Both the position numbers and the translations under genes were made by a program. From the NCBI RefSeq assembly GCF_008122205.1, contig NZ_PHNJ01000001.1, positions 434,001-498,000 of the forward strand: a stretch of DNA of 64,000 bases, in the 5' to 3' direction. Within the stretch, counting starts at the first letter, position 1. Every line of letters starts with the position of its first letter. This stretch comes from Natronococcus pandeyae. Lineage in GTDB: Archaea; Halobacteriota; Halobacteria; Halobacteriales; Natrialbaceae. Below are positions 43,613 to 53,171 of this stretch, piece by piece. The notes under the pieces were generated by a model. That model was not told the origin of the DNA, made no database searches, and saw only the letters and a program-made list of their open reading frames with translations.

Positions 43613-46287
43613 GGGTCGATCGCGTCCGCCTGCTGAACTTCAAGTGTTACGGTGAAGAAGAGCTCCGTCTCGAGCGGGGCGTCACCGTCGTCCACGGCGT
43701 CAACGGAAGCGGAAAGTCGACGCTGCTCGAGGCGGTCTTCTTCGCGCTCTACGGCTCGAAGGCGCTCGGCGACCGGACGCTCGACGACGTGATCACGACG
43801 GGCGAAGAGGAGAGCGAGGTCGAACTCTGGTTCACCCACGACGGCCGCGAGTACCACGTCGAGCGCCGACTCAAGCTTCGCGGCGACCGGGCGACGACCA
43901 CGAAGTGCGTCCTCGAGACGCCGACCGAGACCATCGAGGGCGCGCGCGACGTGCGCCGAGAGGTGACCGAACTCCTGCGGATGGACGCCGACGCGTTCGT
44001 CAACTGCGCGTACGTCCGCCAGGGCGAGGTCAACAAGCTCATCCACGCCTCGCCGGGAGAGCGCCAGGACATGATCGACGACCTCCTGCAACTTGGTGCG
44101 CTCGAGGAGTACCGCGAGCGCGCCAGCGACGCCCGTCTCGGCGTCAAGTCGGTGCTCGACGGGCAGCGCGAGGTGCTCGAGGATCTCCGGGCCCAGGTCG
44201 AACGAAAGGAAGAACAGGAGCTCCACGACCGCCTGAACGAACTCGAGTCGCGCCACGCGGACGTCGTCTCCGAGATCGAGCGCTTCGAGTCCCAGCGCGA
44301 GGAGGCGAAGAACACGCGTGACACAGCGGCGGACGTCCTCGAACGCCACGAGGAGACCCGCGAGGAGATCGCGGAGCTCGAGAGCGAGATCGAGGAGCTT
44401 CGCTCGAAGATCTCCGAGACGGAGCGCGAGCGCGAAACCGCGGCCGAGACCCTTCGCGACCGCAAGGACGAGCGCGAGGAACTCGCCGACGAACGCGACG
44501 AGCTGCTCGAGGACGCGGAGATCGATGCGAGCGACGAAGACGCGGTCGAAAGCCGGATCGAAGAACTCGAGAGCCGGGACGACGAGCTTCGGGACGACCT
44601 CGAGGACGTTCGCGTCTCGATCACGGAGTACAACGGCGAGATCGAACGACTGCGCGAGGCGGCGTCCGACCTCGAGACCCAGGCCGAGGAGGCGCGAAGC
44701 GAGGCCGACGAACTCGAGTCGGCGCTCGAGGACGACGTCGACGCGATCGATCAGCGGGAGTCGAAACTCGAGGAACTCGACGCGGAGATCGACTCTGCTC
44801 GAGCCGCGTTCGACGACGCGCCGGTCGCGTTCGGCGAGGCCGAGGCACAGCTCGACTCACGCCAGTCCGAGCGCGAGGAACTCGTCTCGACGATCGGTGA
44901 CGTCACCGCGGAGATCCGGACGGTCGAGAACGCGATCGAGGAGGGCGAACGGCTGCTCGAGGAGGGGAAGTGTCCCGAGTGCGGCCAGTCCGTCGAGGAT
45001 TCGCCCCACGTCGACGTGCTGGACGACAAACGCGAGGAGCTGGCGGGACTCGAGGAGCGACGCGAGGAACTCGAGGACGAACGCGACGATCTCGACGAAC
45101 GGATCGAGCGCGCCGAGTCGCTCGTCGAGGCCGAACGGCGGGTCGACCGGCTCGAGGAGAACCGCGAGAACGTCGCCCAGCTGGTCGACGAGAAGCGCGA
45201 CGCGCTCGAAGAGCGCCGCGAGCAGCGCGAGGAGCTCCGGGAGGCGGCCGACGAGTACGAACGTGAAGCCGAGGCGAAGCGCGACGAGGCCGACGACCTC
45301 GAGAGCGAGGTCGCGGACGCGCGGGCCGAACTCGGCGAGATCAACGGCGAGCGCGGCGAGATCAAGGCGACGCTCGAGACGCTCCGGCGCGTGACCGAGA
45401 TCGAGGCCGAGCGCGCGGAACTCGACCGCGAGATCGAGACGCTCCGCGAGCGCAGGACCGACTGGGAGACGATGAACGACGAGCGCCGCGACCAGCTCTC
45501 GGCGAAACGCGACCGCAAGCGCGACCTCGAGTCGGAGTTCGACGAGGAGCGCGTCGCGGCTGCGCGGAACGATCGGCAAAACGCCGAGCAGTACATCGAA
45601 AAGGTCGACGAGAAGCTCACGGAACTCGAGGAACAGCGCGATCAGCTCCAGGGACGGATCGGCGGCGTCGAGGAGAAGATCGAGGAGCTCGAACGGCTCC
45701 GCGAGCGGCTCGAGGCCGTCGAGGCCCGGTGCGAGCGGCTCGATTCGTTGTACGACGAGGCCGAGACGCTCCAGACGACCTACGGCGAGTTACGGACGGA
45801 ACTGCGCCAGCGCAACGTCGAGACCCTGGAACGACTGCTGAACGAGACGTTCGACCTGGTCTACCAGAACGACTCGTACGCGGCGATCGACCTGGACGGG
45901 GAGTACCGGTTGACGGTCTACCAGAAGGACGGCGAACCCCTCGAGCCCGAACAGCTCTCGGGCGGCGAGCGGGCGCTGTTCAACCTCAGCCTGCGGTGTG
46001 CGATCTACCGGCTGCTCGCCGAAGGCGTCGAGGGGACGGCACCGATGCCGCCGCTCATCCTCGACGAGCCGACCGTCTTCCTCGACTCGGGTCACGTCAC
46101 GCAGCTAGTGTCGCTGGTCGAGTCGATGCGCGACCTGGGCGTCGAACAGATCGTCGTCGTCAGCCACGACGAGGAACTCGTCGGCGCAGCGGACTCGATC
46201 GTCCGCGTCGAAAAGGACGCGACGTCGAACCGCTCGCAACTCGAGCGCGGCGAGCCGCCGGAGGCGGCGCTGCTGGCGTCGGAGTAG
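43609..46287 (+). CDS. rad50: DNA double-strand break repair ATPase Rad50
   Basis: 892 residues. Walker A is GVNGSGKST (30-38), followed by an SMC-like Q-loop segment ([16 protein letters not shown]). Two long coiled-coil arms rich in Glu/Arg flank the zinc hook CPEC (455-458), the dimerisation point. The ABC signature LSGGERAL and Walker [12 protein letters not shown] lie at the C-terminus. It works with Mre11 to tether and process DNA ends. Acidic Glu/Asp content of the coils is typical of halophiles. Confidence 0.96.
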   Translation: MRVDRVRLLNFKCYGEEELRLERGVTVVHGVNGSGKSTLLEAVFFALYGSKALGDRTLDDVITTGEEESEVELWFTHDGREYHVERRLKLRGDRATTTKCVLETPTETIEGARDVRREVTELLRMDADAFVNCAYVRQGEVNKLIHASPGERQDMIDDLLQLGALEEYRERASDARLGVKSVLDGQREVLEDLRAQVERKEEQELHDRLNELESRHADVVSEIERFESQREEAKNTRDTAADVLERHEETREEIAELESEIEELRSKISETERERETAAETLRDRKDEREELADERDELLEDAEIDASDEDAVESRIEELESRDDELRDDLEDVRVSITEYNGEIERLREAASDLETQAEEARSEADELESALEDDVDAIDQRESKLEELDAEIDSARAAFDDAPVAFGEAEAQLDSRQSEREELVSTIGDVTAEIRTVENAIEEGERLLEEGKCPECGQSVEDSPHVDVLDDKREELAGLEERREELEDERDDLDERIERAESLVEAERRVDRLEENRENVAQLVDEKRDALEERREQREELREAADEYEREAEAKRDEADDLESEVADARAELGEINGERGEIKATLETLRRVTEIEAERAELDREIETLRERRTDWETMNDERRDQLSAKRDRKRDLESEFDEERVAAARNDRQNAEQYIEKVDEKLTELEEQRDQLQGRIGGVEEKIEELERLRERLEAVEARCERLDSLYDEAETLQTTYGELRTELRQRNVETLERLLNETFDLVYQNDSYAAIDLDGEYRLTVYQKDGEPLEPEQLSGGERALFNLSLRCAIYRLLAEGVEGTAPMPPLILDEPTVFLDSGHVTQLVSLVESMRDLGVEQIVVVSHDEELVGAADSIVRVEKDATSNRSQLERGEPPEAALLASE

Positions 46288-46318
46288 ACGTCGTCCGAAA
46301 AATCACAGCGACACCTGG

Positions 46319-46798
46319 TCAGGTGCCGGATGCGTTCGCGCTCTTTTTGCGGTGGTTCTCGGACGTCTCTTCGACTCTCGCGCCGATCGCCTCGAGTGCG
46401 GTCTTGCCGTCGTCGGTGAGCTGATAGCCCCGTTCGCCGCCGACGTTGGTCTCCGCGATCAGCCCGGCGGCGGTGAGAACCGTGAGCCGTCCGTGTAGAT
46501 CACTCTCACAGCAGTCGTAGGCGTCCATCATCGTCCGAACGCCGAGCGGACCGCGCTCGCCGAGTTCGACGAGCAGGCCGAGGCCGTCCTCGTCGTGGAC
46601 GGCCGTGAGCAGGGTTCGGACGGGAGCGCTGACAGTTCGTGCGGCCGTCTCGAGGGCCGACTCGTCCGTGACAGCCTCGAGACGGTCGTTCTGGATGTAA
46701 CATTCGTTGCCGGTTTCGGGATCACGAACGAGACTTGCGTGGTCGGACCGTTTGAGAAGGACGTATCGCTTCCCGGTGTCGTCTTGAACGGATTTCAT
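46319..46798 (-). CDS. Winged-helix protein of the polB neighbourhood (DUF7346-like)
   Basis: 159 residues. The N-terminal 45 residues form a small beta domain (KRYVLLKRSDHASLVRDPET). The rest reads as an HTH domain: a helix near 58-75, VELGERGPLGVRTMMDAYD as first helices, ESDLHGRLTVLTAAGLIAE as recognition helix, and a wing with GERGYQLTDDGKTALEAIG. Its ATG overlaps the stop of the upstream gene. The family name is from memory of haloarchaeal annotation. It may regulate this locus. Confidence 0.75.
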   Translation of the reverse strand: MKSVQDDTGKRYVLLKRSDHASLVRDPETGNECYIQNDRLEAVTDESALETAARTVSAPVRTLLTAVHDEDGLGLLVELGERGPLGVRTMMDAYDCCESDLHGRLTVLTAAGLIAETNVGGERGYQLTDDGKTALEAIGARVEETSENHRKKSANASGT

Positions 46799-47382
46799 GT
46801 TCGGTCTGGGTCGTCCGACGATCGGTGTTCGGCCTGGGGGGCCGAATTCGTTTCGCCGGTAGGTGACTGCGCAGCGTCGGCTCCCACGCCCGATTCGGGC
46901 GGTTCACCGTTGTCATCGTCGGCATCGTCGCCGCTCGTCGTCGTATCGTCATCGTCGTCGTTCGTCGTCGCGTCGTCGCCGCCGTTCGTCGTCGAATCGG
47001 CATCGGCTGCTCTGTAGCTCCGGTATCGGCGGACGGCGGATCCGAAGAGGATCACACCACCGCCGACGAGCGCGATGCTGTGGGTCGACCTGCCCTCGAA
47101 GATCAGGAAAAGGACTCCCAGCGAGAGGGCGAGAACGGCGGCGTTGACCACGAGCACGATCGACCAGAACGCCTGGAGCAGATCGCCCGAGACGTCCGCT
47201 TCGGTGGTCGACATTTCGGGAGTCGTCGGCGACTCGAGCTCCGAGCGCATCTCCGACCGGAGATCGGAACCTGCGTCCTCGGTTGCCACTCGTGGGATCG
47301 TCAGCGAGTCGTTGTCGGGATCCGCGTACTCCTCTTCAGGATCCCACTCCTCCGGTTCGTGCTCGCTTCGATCGAATACCAC
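46795..47382 (-). CDS. Two-helix membrane protein (DUF7322-like)
   Basis: 195 residues from a GTG at 47382; the frame continues upstream, but the prefix is Arg/Pro-rich noncoding-like sequence. The N-terminus VFDRSEHEPEEWDPEEEYAD matches my recollection of the haloarchaeal DUF7322 family. Two membrane helices lie at about 75-97 and 103-120. The C-terminus is a long Asp/Thr/Ser low-complexity tail. The TGA overlaps the ATG of the downstream HTH gene, so they are coupled. Confidence 0.72.
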   Translation of the reverse strand: MVFDRSEHEPEEWDPEEEYADPDNDSLTIPRVATEDAGSDLRSEMRSELESPTTPEMSTTEADVSGDLLQAFWSIVLVVNAAVLALSLGVLFLIFEGRSTHSIALVGGGVILFGSAVRRYRSYRAADADSTTNGGDDATTNDDDDDTTTSGDDADDDNGEPPESGVGADAAQSPTGETNSAPQAEHRSSDDPDRT

Positions 47383-47440
47383 GAGTGGTCGAACGGCAAG
47401 GGGAAGGAAAAGGATTCGCGTTCGCACGCTCGCGGAAGAC

Positions 47441-47629
47441 TCAGGCGAGTTCCTCGAGCGGAAGCGTCTGGGAGGTCTCGACCCAGGCAAGTGGGTTCTC
47501 GGCGTCATAGAAGACGACACCATCCTCGGTCTCGTAGGCCTCGATCGTCGCGGTGCCCTCGGGTTCACTACTCGGTTCACTTCGATCCGTCATCTCGTCG
47601 TCGTTGACACGGGTGGACACGTCAGTCAC
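47441..47629 (-). CDS. Small acidic protein (DUF7331-like, 62 aa)
   Basis: 62 residues from a GTG at 47629; an internal ATG at 47593 gives 50 residues beginning MTDRSEPSS. The TATA-like GCATATAA (minus strand, 47656-47663) predicts transcription near 47633, favouring the GTG. The conserved-looking part is TIEAYETEDGVVFYDAENPL. It heads the leftward set of three genes opposite polB. Function is unknown; the family name is from memory. Confidence 0.7.
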   Translation of the reverse strand: MTDVSTRVNDDEMTDRSEPSSEPEGTATIEAYETEDGVVFYDAENPLAWVETSQTLPLEELA

Positions 47630-47792
47630 CTCGGAGTATGGTATGTGTTATCACGTTATATGCTTTGTTGCCGCTTCAATATTACGTCGCACCGATACCG
47701 TGTGACCGCGGTTGGTGCGTCACCGGCGAGTGCGTTGTCCTCGGGGGATGGGAGTGCAGGGTTTTTATCCGGCCGCTGCAAAATTCGACATC
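47630..47792. promoter_or_regulatory. Divergent promoter region of polB and the DUF7331-like gene
   Basis: Leftward TATA-like box at 47656-47663. Rightward TATA-like TTTTTAT at 47762-47768, 25-31 bases before the polB ATG at 47793, so polB mRNA is nearly leaderless. No shared operator is obvious. Confidence 0.5.
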
Positions 47793-50522
47793 ATGACTGA
47801 GGCGGGCCAGACCGGACTTGCGGAGTTCTCGGGTGAGTCCTCCGATCGGCCGGACGAAGAAGCGGCCGCTGTCGCCGGGGACGGCGGGGGGAACAGCACA
47901 GCAGTAATCGACGTTCGTGAGGAGACGCTTCCCGAACCGACCGGGGAACTCGAACTCGCCGTGATGCAGGTCGACTACACGATCGCCGGCTACGGCGACG
48001 AGGAGCGGCCGATCGTGCACGTCTTCGGCCGCACGTCAGCGGGCGAACTCGAGCACGTCCAGGTCGTCGGCTTCCGGCCCTACTTCTACGCGCCGACGGA
48101 GACGCTCGAGCGCCCGCCGGAGGACGCCTACGACCGGCTTACCGGGAGCCGCGAGGTCGGCGAGGACGGCGAACCCTACGAGAGTATCCGGGGCGAGAAG
48201 CTGACCAAGATCTTCGGCCAGACGCCCCGCGACGTCGGACAGGTGCGCGACGACTTCGAGCACTACGAGGCGGACATCCTCTTCCCGAACCGGCTTCTCA
48301 TCGACAAGGACGTTCGCAGCGGGATCCGCGTCCCGGAGCGACGGGCCGACGACGACTCGTTGATCGTCCCCCACGAGGAGGTCGAAGCCACGGACGTCGA
48401 CACCGAACCGCGCGTCCAGACGTTCGACATCGAGGTCGACGACCGCTCCGGCTTCCCCGAGGACGGCGAGGAGCCGATCATCTGTCTCACCAGCCACGAC
48501 TCCTACCGCGACGAGTACATTATGTGGCTCTACGAGGCACCCATCGGCGACGGCGAGATCCCCACCGAGATCGAGGAGTACGACCCTATCGAAGGGGCGA
48601 TCGACCACGTGATCCGTACGTTCGGCGAAGAGGAGGAGATGCTCGAGGCGTTCGTCGACTACATCCGAGAAACCGACCCCGACGTGCTGACGGGCTGGAA
48701 CTTCGAAGACTTCGACGCGCCGTACTTCCTCGACCGCCTCGAGGAACTGCAGGGCTCCCACCACGAGTACGATCTCGATATCGACCGCCTCTCCCGCGTC
48801 GACGAGGTGTGGCGCAGCAACTGGGGCGGCCCCGACATCAAGGGTCGCGTCGTCTTCGACCTGCTCTACGGCTACCAGCGGATGGTCTTCTCCGAACTGG
48901 ATTCGTACCGACTGGACGCCGTCGGCGAAGCGGAGCTCGGAGTGGGCAAAGAACGGTACGCTGGCGACATCGGTGATCTCTGGGAGGGGGATCCCACGCA
49001 ACTGCTCGCGTACAACCTGCGGGACGTCGAGATCTGCGTCGAACTCGACCGCCAGCAGGAGATCATCCCCTTCTGGGACGAGGTGCGCGCCTTCGTCGGC
49101 TGTAAACTCGAGGACGCGCCGACGCCGGGCGACGCGGTCGACATGTACGTCCTCCACGAGGCCCACGGCCGGTTCGCCCTCCCCTCGAAGGGCCAGCAGG
49201 AGGGTGGCGAGGAGTACGAGGGCGGCGCAGTGTTCGAGCCGATCACGGGCGTCAAAGAGAACATCACCGTCCTCGACCTGAAGTCACTCTACCCGATGTG
49301 TATGACGACGATCAACGCCTCGCCGGAGACGAGGGTCGATCCCGACGCGTACGACGGGGAGACCTACATCGCACCGACCGAACCCGAGCCGATTCACTTC
49401 CGCAAGGAGCCCGACGGCGTGATGCGCGAGATGATCACGGAACTGCTCGCGGAGCGCGAGGAGAAGAAATCGCTGCGCAACGAGTACGAACCGGGCGACC
49501 CCGAGTACGAGCAGTACGACCGCCAGCAGGGCGCGGTGAAGGTCATCATGAACTCGCTGTACGGCGTCTCGGGCTGGGAGCAGTTCCGCCTCTACGACAA
49601 GGAAGCTGCGTCCGCGATTACCGCGACGGGGCGGGAAGTGATCGAGTTCACCGAGACGGCCGCGAACGAACTGGAGTATCAGGTCGCCTACGGCGACACC
49701 GACAGCGTCATGCTCGAGCTCGGCCCCGACGTCTCGAAGGAAGAAGCCATCGAGCAATCCTTCGAGATCGAGGAGTACCTCAACGAGCGCTACGACGACT
49801 TCGCGCGCGAGGACCTGAACGCCGAGGCCCACCGGTTTCAGATCGAATTCGAGAAGCTCTACCGCCGGTTCTTTCAGGCGGGCACGAAGAAACGCTACGC
49901 CGGCCACATCATCTGGAAGGAGGGAAACGACGTCAACGACGTCGATATCACCGGCTTCGAGTACAAGCGATCGGACATCGCCCCGATTACCAAGGAGGTC
50001 CAGCACCGCGTCATCGAGATGATCGTCCGCGAGGGCGACATCGAGGGTGCGAAAGAGTACGTCAACGAGGTCATCGAGGACGTCCAAACGGGCGACGTCT
50101 CCCTCGACGAGATCGGTATCCCCGGCGGGATCGGCAAGCGCCTCGACAACTACGACACCGACACGGCCCAGGTTCGCGGCGCCAAGTACGCGAACCGCCT
50201 GCTCGGGACCAACTTCCAGCGCGGGAGCAAGCCCAAGCGACTCTACCTCGAGCGGGTCGATCCGTCCTTTTTCGAACGACTCGAGGAGGAGGAAGGGTTC
50301 GACGCCCGAACCGATCCGATCTACGGGGCGTTCAAGCGCGATCCGGACGTCATCTGCTTCGAGTACGAGGACCAGATTCCCGAGGAGTTCGAGGTCGACT
50401 ACGACACGATGCTCGAGAAGACCCTCCAGGGGCCGATCGAGCGCATCCTCGAGGCGCTCGACGTCTCGTGGGACGAAGTGAAGTCGGGACAGGAACAGAC
50501 CGGTCTGGACCAGTACTGGTAG
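47793..50522 (+). CDS. polB: Family B DNA polymerase I
   Basis: 909 residues from the ATG at 47793; a longer frame from 47712 crosses the promoter and is rejected. The 3'-5' exonuclease site starts with FDIEVD (Asp212, Glu214) and has NFEDFDAPYF. Polymerase motifs are DLKSLYP (from Asp495), KVIMNSLYG and YGDTDS (633-638, catalytic Asp635 and Asp637). The C-terminus ends QTGLDQYW, a PCNA-interacting (PIP) box. Haloarchaeal polB often carries inteins at these motifs; none interrupts this copy. It is the main replicative or repair polymerase together with PolD. Confidence 0.97.
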   Translation: MTEAGQTGLAEFSGESSDRPDEEAAAVAGDGGGNSTAVIDVREETLPEPTGELELAVMQVDYTIAGYGDEERPIVHVFGRTSAGELEHVQVVGFRPYFYAPTETLERPPEDAYDRLTGSREVGEDGEPYESIRGEKLTKIFGQTPRDVGQVRDDFEHYEADILFPNRLLIDKDVRSGIRVPERRADDDSLIVPHEEVEATDVDTEPRVQTFDIEVDDRSGFPEDGEEPIICLTSHDSYRDEYIMWLYEAPIGDGEIPTEIEEYDPIEGAIDHVIRTFGEEEEMLEAFVDYIRETDPDVLTGWNFEDFDAPYFLDRLEELQGSHHEYDLDIDRLSRVDEVWRSNWGGPDIKGRVVFDLLYGYQRMVFSELDSYRLDAVGEAELGVGKERYAGDIGDLWEGDPTQLLAYNLRDVEICVELDRQQEIIPFWDEVRAFVGCKLEDAPTPGDAVDMYVLHEAHGRFALPSKGQQEGGEEYEGGAVFEPITGVKENITVLDLKSLYPMCMTTINASPETRVDPDAYDGETYIAPTEPEPIHFRKEPDGVMREMITELLAEREEKKSLRNEYEPGDPEYEQYDRQQGAVKVIMNSLYGVSGWEQFRLYDKEAASAITATGREVIEFTETAANELEYQVAYGDTDSVMLELGPDVSKEEAIEQSFEIEEYLNERYDDFAREDLNAEAHRFQIEFEKLYRRFFQAGTKKRYAGHIIWKEGNDVNDVDITGFEYKRSDIAPITKEVQHRVIEMIVREGDIEGAKEYVNEVIEDVQTGDVSLDEIGIPGGIGKRLDNYDTDTAQVRGAKYANRLLGTNFQRGSKPKRLYLERVDPSFFERLEEEEGFDARTDPIYGAFKRDPDVICFEYEDQIPEEFEVDYDTMLEKTLQGPIERILEALDVSWDEVKSGQEQTGLDQYW

Positions 50523-50702
50523 CCCGGCCGACCCGCGGTCGCCGCCACACTCATTTGTCTGGGGGTCGTCACATCCTATTAGAACGATCGCCCATCTGTC
50601 GGAATGCGGCGCTTCACCGGGTGAGGTACTCCTGTTTGCCGATCACTGCGGTTTACTGTCACCCCGTGGGGGTTCCCGTTCGAGAAAATAATCTTCGTTA
50701 TT
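50523..50702. other. Spacer after polB
   Basis: No gene is seen between the polB stop and the suf operator. No strong terminator is obvious beyond short T-runs. Confidence 0.35.
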
Positions 50703-50772
50703 CGAAATCGTATCCAATCGGATACGAAACCGTTATCACGCAGACGACCCACGATTCAAACGACAGAACACT
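50703..50772 (+). promoter_or_regulatory. suf operon promoter with perfect palindrome
   Basis: Palindrome TCGTATCC (50708-50715), spacer AATC, GGATACGA (50720-50727). Directly after it lies a TATA-like CGTTATC (50731-50737), giving a start near 50760 and a leader of about 12 bases. A dyad just upstream of the TATA box is where an activator or repressor would sit. The binding protein is unknown; iron or redox regulators are candidates by context. Confidence 0.55.
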
Positions 50773-51678
50773 ATGGCACGCCTCGAACTATCCAACCTGC
50801 ACGCAGAAGTGGCGGACGGTGACGAGAAGATTCTCGAGGGGGTCAACCTCGAGGTCGAATCAGGCGAGATCCACGCCCTGATGGGACCAAACGGCTCCGG
50901 GAAGTCGACATGCGCGAAGGTCATCGCCGGCCACCCGGCCTACGAGGTCACCGAGGGTGAGGTCCTGCTCCACCTCGAAGAGGGCGAGTTCGGCAACGAT
51001 ATCGAGATCGACGAGGACCAGCGTACCTGGAACCTCCTCGAACTCGAACCCAACGAGCGCGCGGCGCTCGGCGTCTTCCTCGGCTTCCAGTACCCCGCCG
51101 AGATCGACGGCGTTACGATGACGAACTTCCTCCGAACGGCGCTCAACGCCAAGATCGACGAGCGCGAAGAGCTCTTCGAGGACGAGGAAGCCGAGGAAGA
51201 GGAAGAAGACGAAGGCTTCGAAACCTCGCCGATGGAAGGCCCCGCGGACGAGGGTGAGGTCGGCGTCGCCGAATTCCAGCAGATCCTCCAGGAGAAGATG
51301 GAACAGCTGGACATGGACGAGAAGTTCGCACAGCGTTACCTCAACGCCGGCTTCTCCGGCGGCGAAAAGAAACAGAACGAGGTCCTTCAGGCAGCCATCC
51401 TCGAGCCGTCGATCGCCGTCCTCGACGAGATCGACTCCGGGCTCGACATCGACCGCCTGCAGGACGTCTCCAACGGGATCAACGCGCTGCGCGACGAGCA
51501 GGGCACCGGGATCCTCCAGATCACCCACTACCAGCGCATCCTCGACTACGTCGAGCCCGACCACGTCCACGTCATGCTCGACGGCCAGATCGCCAAAAGC
51601 GGCGACGCCTCGCTGGCCGAGGAACTCGAGGACAAGGGGTACGACTGGGTCCGCGACGAAGTCTACGGCACCGCGTAA
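50773..51678 (+). CDS. sufC: Fe-S cluster assembly ATPase SufC
   Basis: 301 residues. ABC ATPase with Walker A GPNGSGKST (38-46), signature FSGGEKKQ and Walker B IAVLDEIDSGLDID. The insertion between Walker A and signature includes an acidic run (about 135-165, DEEAEEEEEDEGFETSP), a halophilic addition that makes it longer than bacterial SufC (about 250). It powers the SufBCD scaffold. The operon order is sufC-sufB-sufD; a weak internal promoter may precede sufB. Confidence 0.96.
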   Translation: MARLELSNLHAEVADGDEKILEGVNLEVESGEIHALMGPNGSGKSTCAKVIAGHPAYEVTEGEVLLHLEEGEFGNDIEIDEDQRTWNLLELEPNERAALGVFLGFQYPAEIDGVTMTNFLRTALNAKIDEREELFEDEEAEEEEEDEGFETSPMEGPADEGEVGVAEFQQILQEKMEQLDMDEKFAQRYLNAGFSGGEKKQNEVLQAAILEPSIAVLDEIDSGLDIDRLQDVSNGINALRDEQGTGILQITHYQRILDYVEPDHVHVMLDGQIAKSGDASLAEELEDKGYDWVRDEVYGTA

Positions 51679-51699
51679 CCAAATTTGGCTAGAACAACG

Positions 51700-51739
51700 G
51701 TAATAACGCTACAGCCGTAACCATATACACAATCACATC
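51700..51739 (+). promoter_or_regulatory. Possible internal promoter before sufB
   Basis: GGTAATAAC at 51708-51716 is 24-32 bases before the sufB ATG, a TATA-like position that could give extra sufBD transcript. It fits the 61-base gap after sufC, longer than other gaps in the operon. Confidence 0.35.
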
Positions 51740-53170
51740 ATGAGTTCCGAACAAGATCACCTCAAAGACACTGACACTGAAGCGCGGTTCGAGTTCAAGA
51801 AGGAAGAACGCTCGGCCGTCAAATCGGATAAAGGCCTTACCGAAGAGGTCGTTCGACTGATCAGTGAAGACAAAGACGAACCGGACTGGATGCTCGAGCG
51901 CCGCCTGCGCGCGCTCAAGCAGTACCAGAACATGCCGATGCCGACCGACTGGCCCGGCCAGCCGGATCTGACCGAACTGGACATCGAAGAGATCGTCCCC
52001 TACATCCGCCCGGACGTCGACAAGCGTGAAGGCGTCGACGACTGGACGGAGCTGCCCGACGAGATCAAGGACACCTTCGACAAGCTGGGCATTCCGGAAG
52101 CCGAGAAGAACGCACTCTCCGGCGTCGGCGCCCAGTACGAGTCCGAGGTCGTCTACCAGAACATGCAGGAGCAGTGGGAAGAGAAGGGCGTCGTCTTCAT
52201 GAACATGGACAAGGCCGTCCAGGAGCACCCCGAGCTCGTCAAGGAGTACTTCATGACGACCTGCGTCCCCCCGAGCGACAACAAGTTCGCCGCGCTGCAC
52301 GGCGCCGTCTGGTCCGGCGGCTCGTTCGTCTACGTCCCCGAGGACGTCACGGTCGAGATGCCCGTCCAGGCGTACTTCCGGATGAACTCCGAGGGAATGG
52401 GCCAGTTCGAGCACACGCTCATCGTCGCCGAGGAAGGGTCGGAAGTCCACTACATCGAGGGCTGTTCCGCACCTAAGTACGGGAGCCACAACCTCCACTC
52501 GGGTTGTGTCGAAGTCTTCGTCGGCGAAGACGCCCACGTTCAGTACTCGACCGTCCAGAACTGGTCGAAGAACACGTTCAACCTCAACACCAAGCGCGCG
52601 ATCTGTGAGGAGAACGCGACGATGGAGTGGGTCTCCGGCAGCATGGGATCGAAAGCGACCATGCTCTATCCGTGTACGATCCTCAAGGGTCGCGGATCGA
52701 CGGACACCCACATCACCATCGCCTTCGCGGGCGAGGGACAGAACATCGACACCGGTGCGAAGGTCTACCACAACGCGCCCGACACCAGTTCGACCATTGA
52801 ATCCAAGTCGATCTCCAAGGACGGCGGCCGCACCAACTACCGCGGTCTCGTCCACATCGCCGACGGCGCCGAGAACTCGAGCACTGCCGTCGAGTGTGAC
52901 GCGCTGATGTTCGACAACGAGTCCACCTCGGACACCATGCCGTACATGGAGATCGAGGAGTCGAAGGTCGACGTCGCTCACGAGGCGACCGTCGGCAAGA
53001 TCGGTGACGAGGACATCTTCTACCTCCAGTCGCGCGGACTGGACGACGACGACGCCAAGAAGATGATCGTCGCCGGCTTCATCGAGCCGATCACGGAGGA
53101 ACTGCCGATCGAGTACGCGGTCGAACTCAACCGCCTCATCGAACTCGAGATGGAAGGTAGCCTCGGATAA
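51740..53170 (+). CDS. sufB: Fe-S cluster assembly scaffold SufB
   Basis: 476 residues. Right-handed beta-helix SUF protein with EGVDDWTELPDEIKDTFDKL, the N-terminal domain, and later MGSKATMLYPCTILKGRG, which contains the Cys thought to take part in cluster assembly. Further typical text is SISKDGGRTNYRGLVHIADG. It forms the SufBC2D scaffold on which Fe-S clusters are built. SufD begins two bases after its stop. Confidence 0.96.
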   Translation: MSSEQDHLKDTDTEARFEFKKEERSAVKSDKGLTEEVVRLISEDKDEPDWMLERRLRALKQYQNMPMPTDWPGQPDLTELDIEEIVPYIRPDVDKREGVDDWTELPDEIKDTFDKLGIPEAEKNALSGVGAQYESEVVYQNMQEQWEEKGVVFMNMDKAVQEHPELVKEYFMTTCVPPSDNKFAALHGAVWSGGSFVYVPEDVTVEMPVQAYFRMNSEGMGQFEHTLIVAEEGSEVHYIEGCSAPKYGSHNLHSGCVEVFVGEDAHVQYSTVQNWSKNTFNLNTKRAICEENATMEWVSGSMGSKATMLYPCTILKGRGSTDTHITIAFAGEGQNIDTGAKVYHNAPDTSSTIESKSISKDGGRTNYRGLVHIADGAENSSTAVECDALMFDNESTSDTMPYMEIEESKVDVAHEATVGKIGDEDIFYLQSRGLDDDDAKKMIVAGFIEPITEELPIEYAVELNRLIELEMEGSLG

Positions 53171-53171
53171 T

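Noticed and set aside
47712-47792. N-terminal extension of PolB from 47712
   Set aside because: This stretch contains the TATA-like box of polB and reads as noncoding; the start at 47793 fits the promoter and the family.
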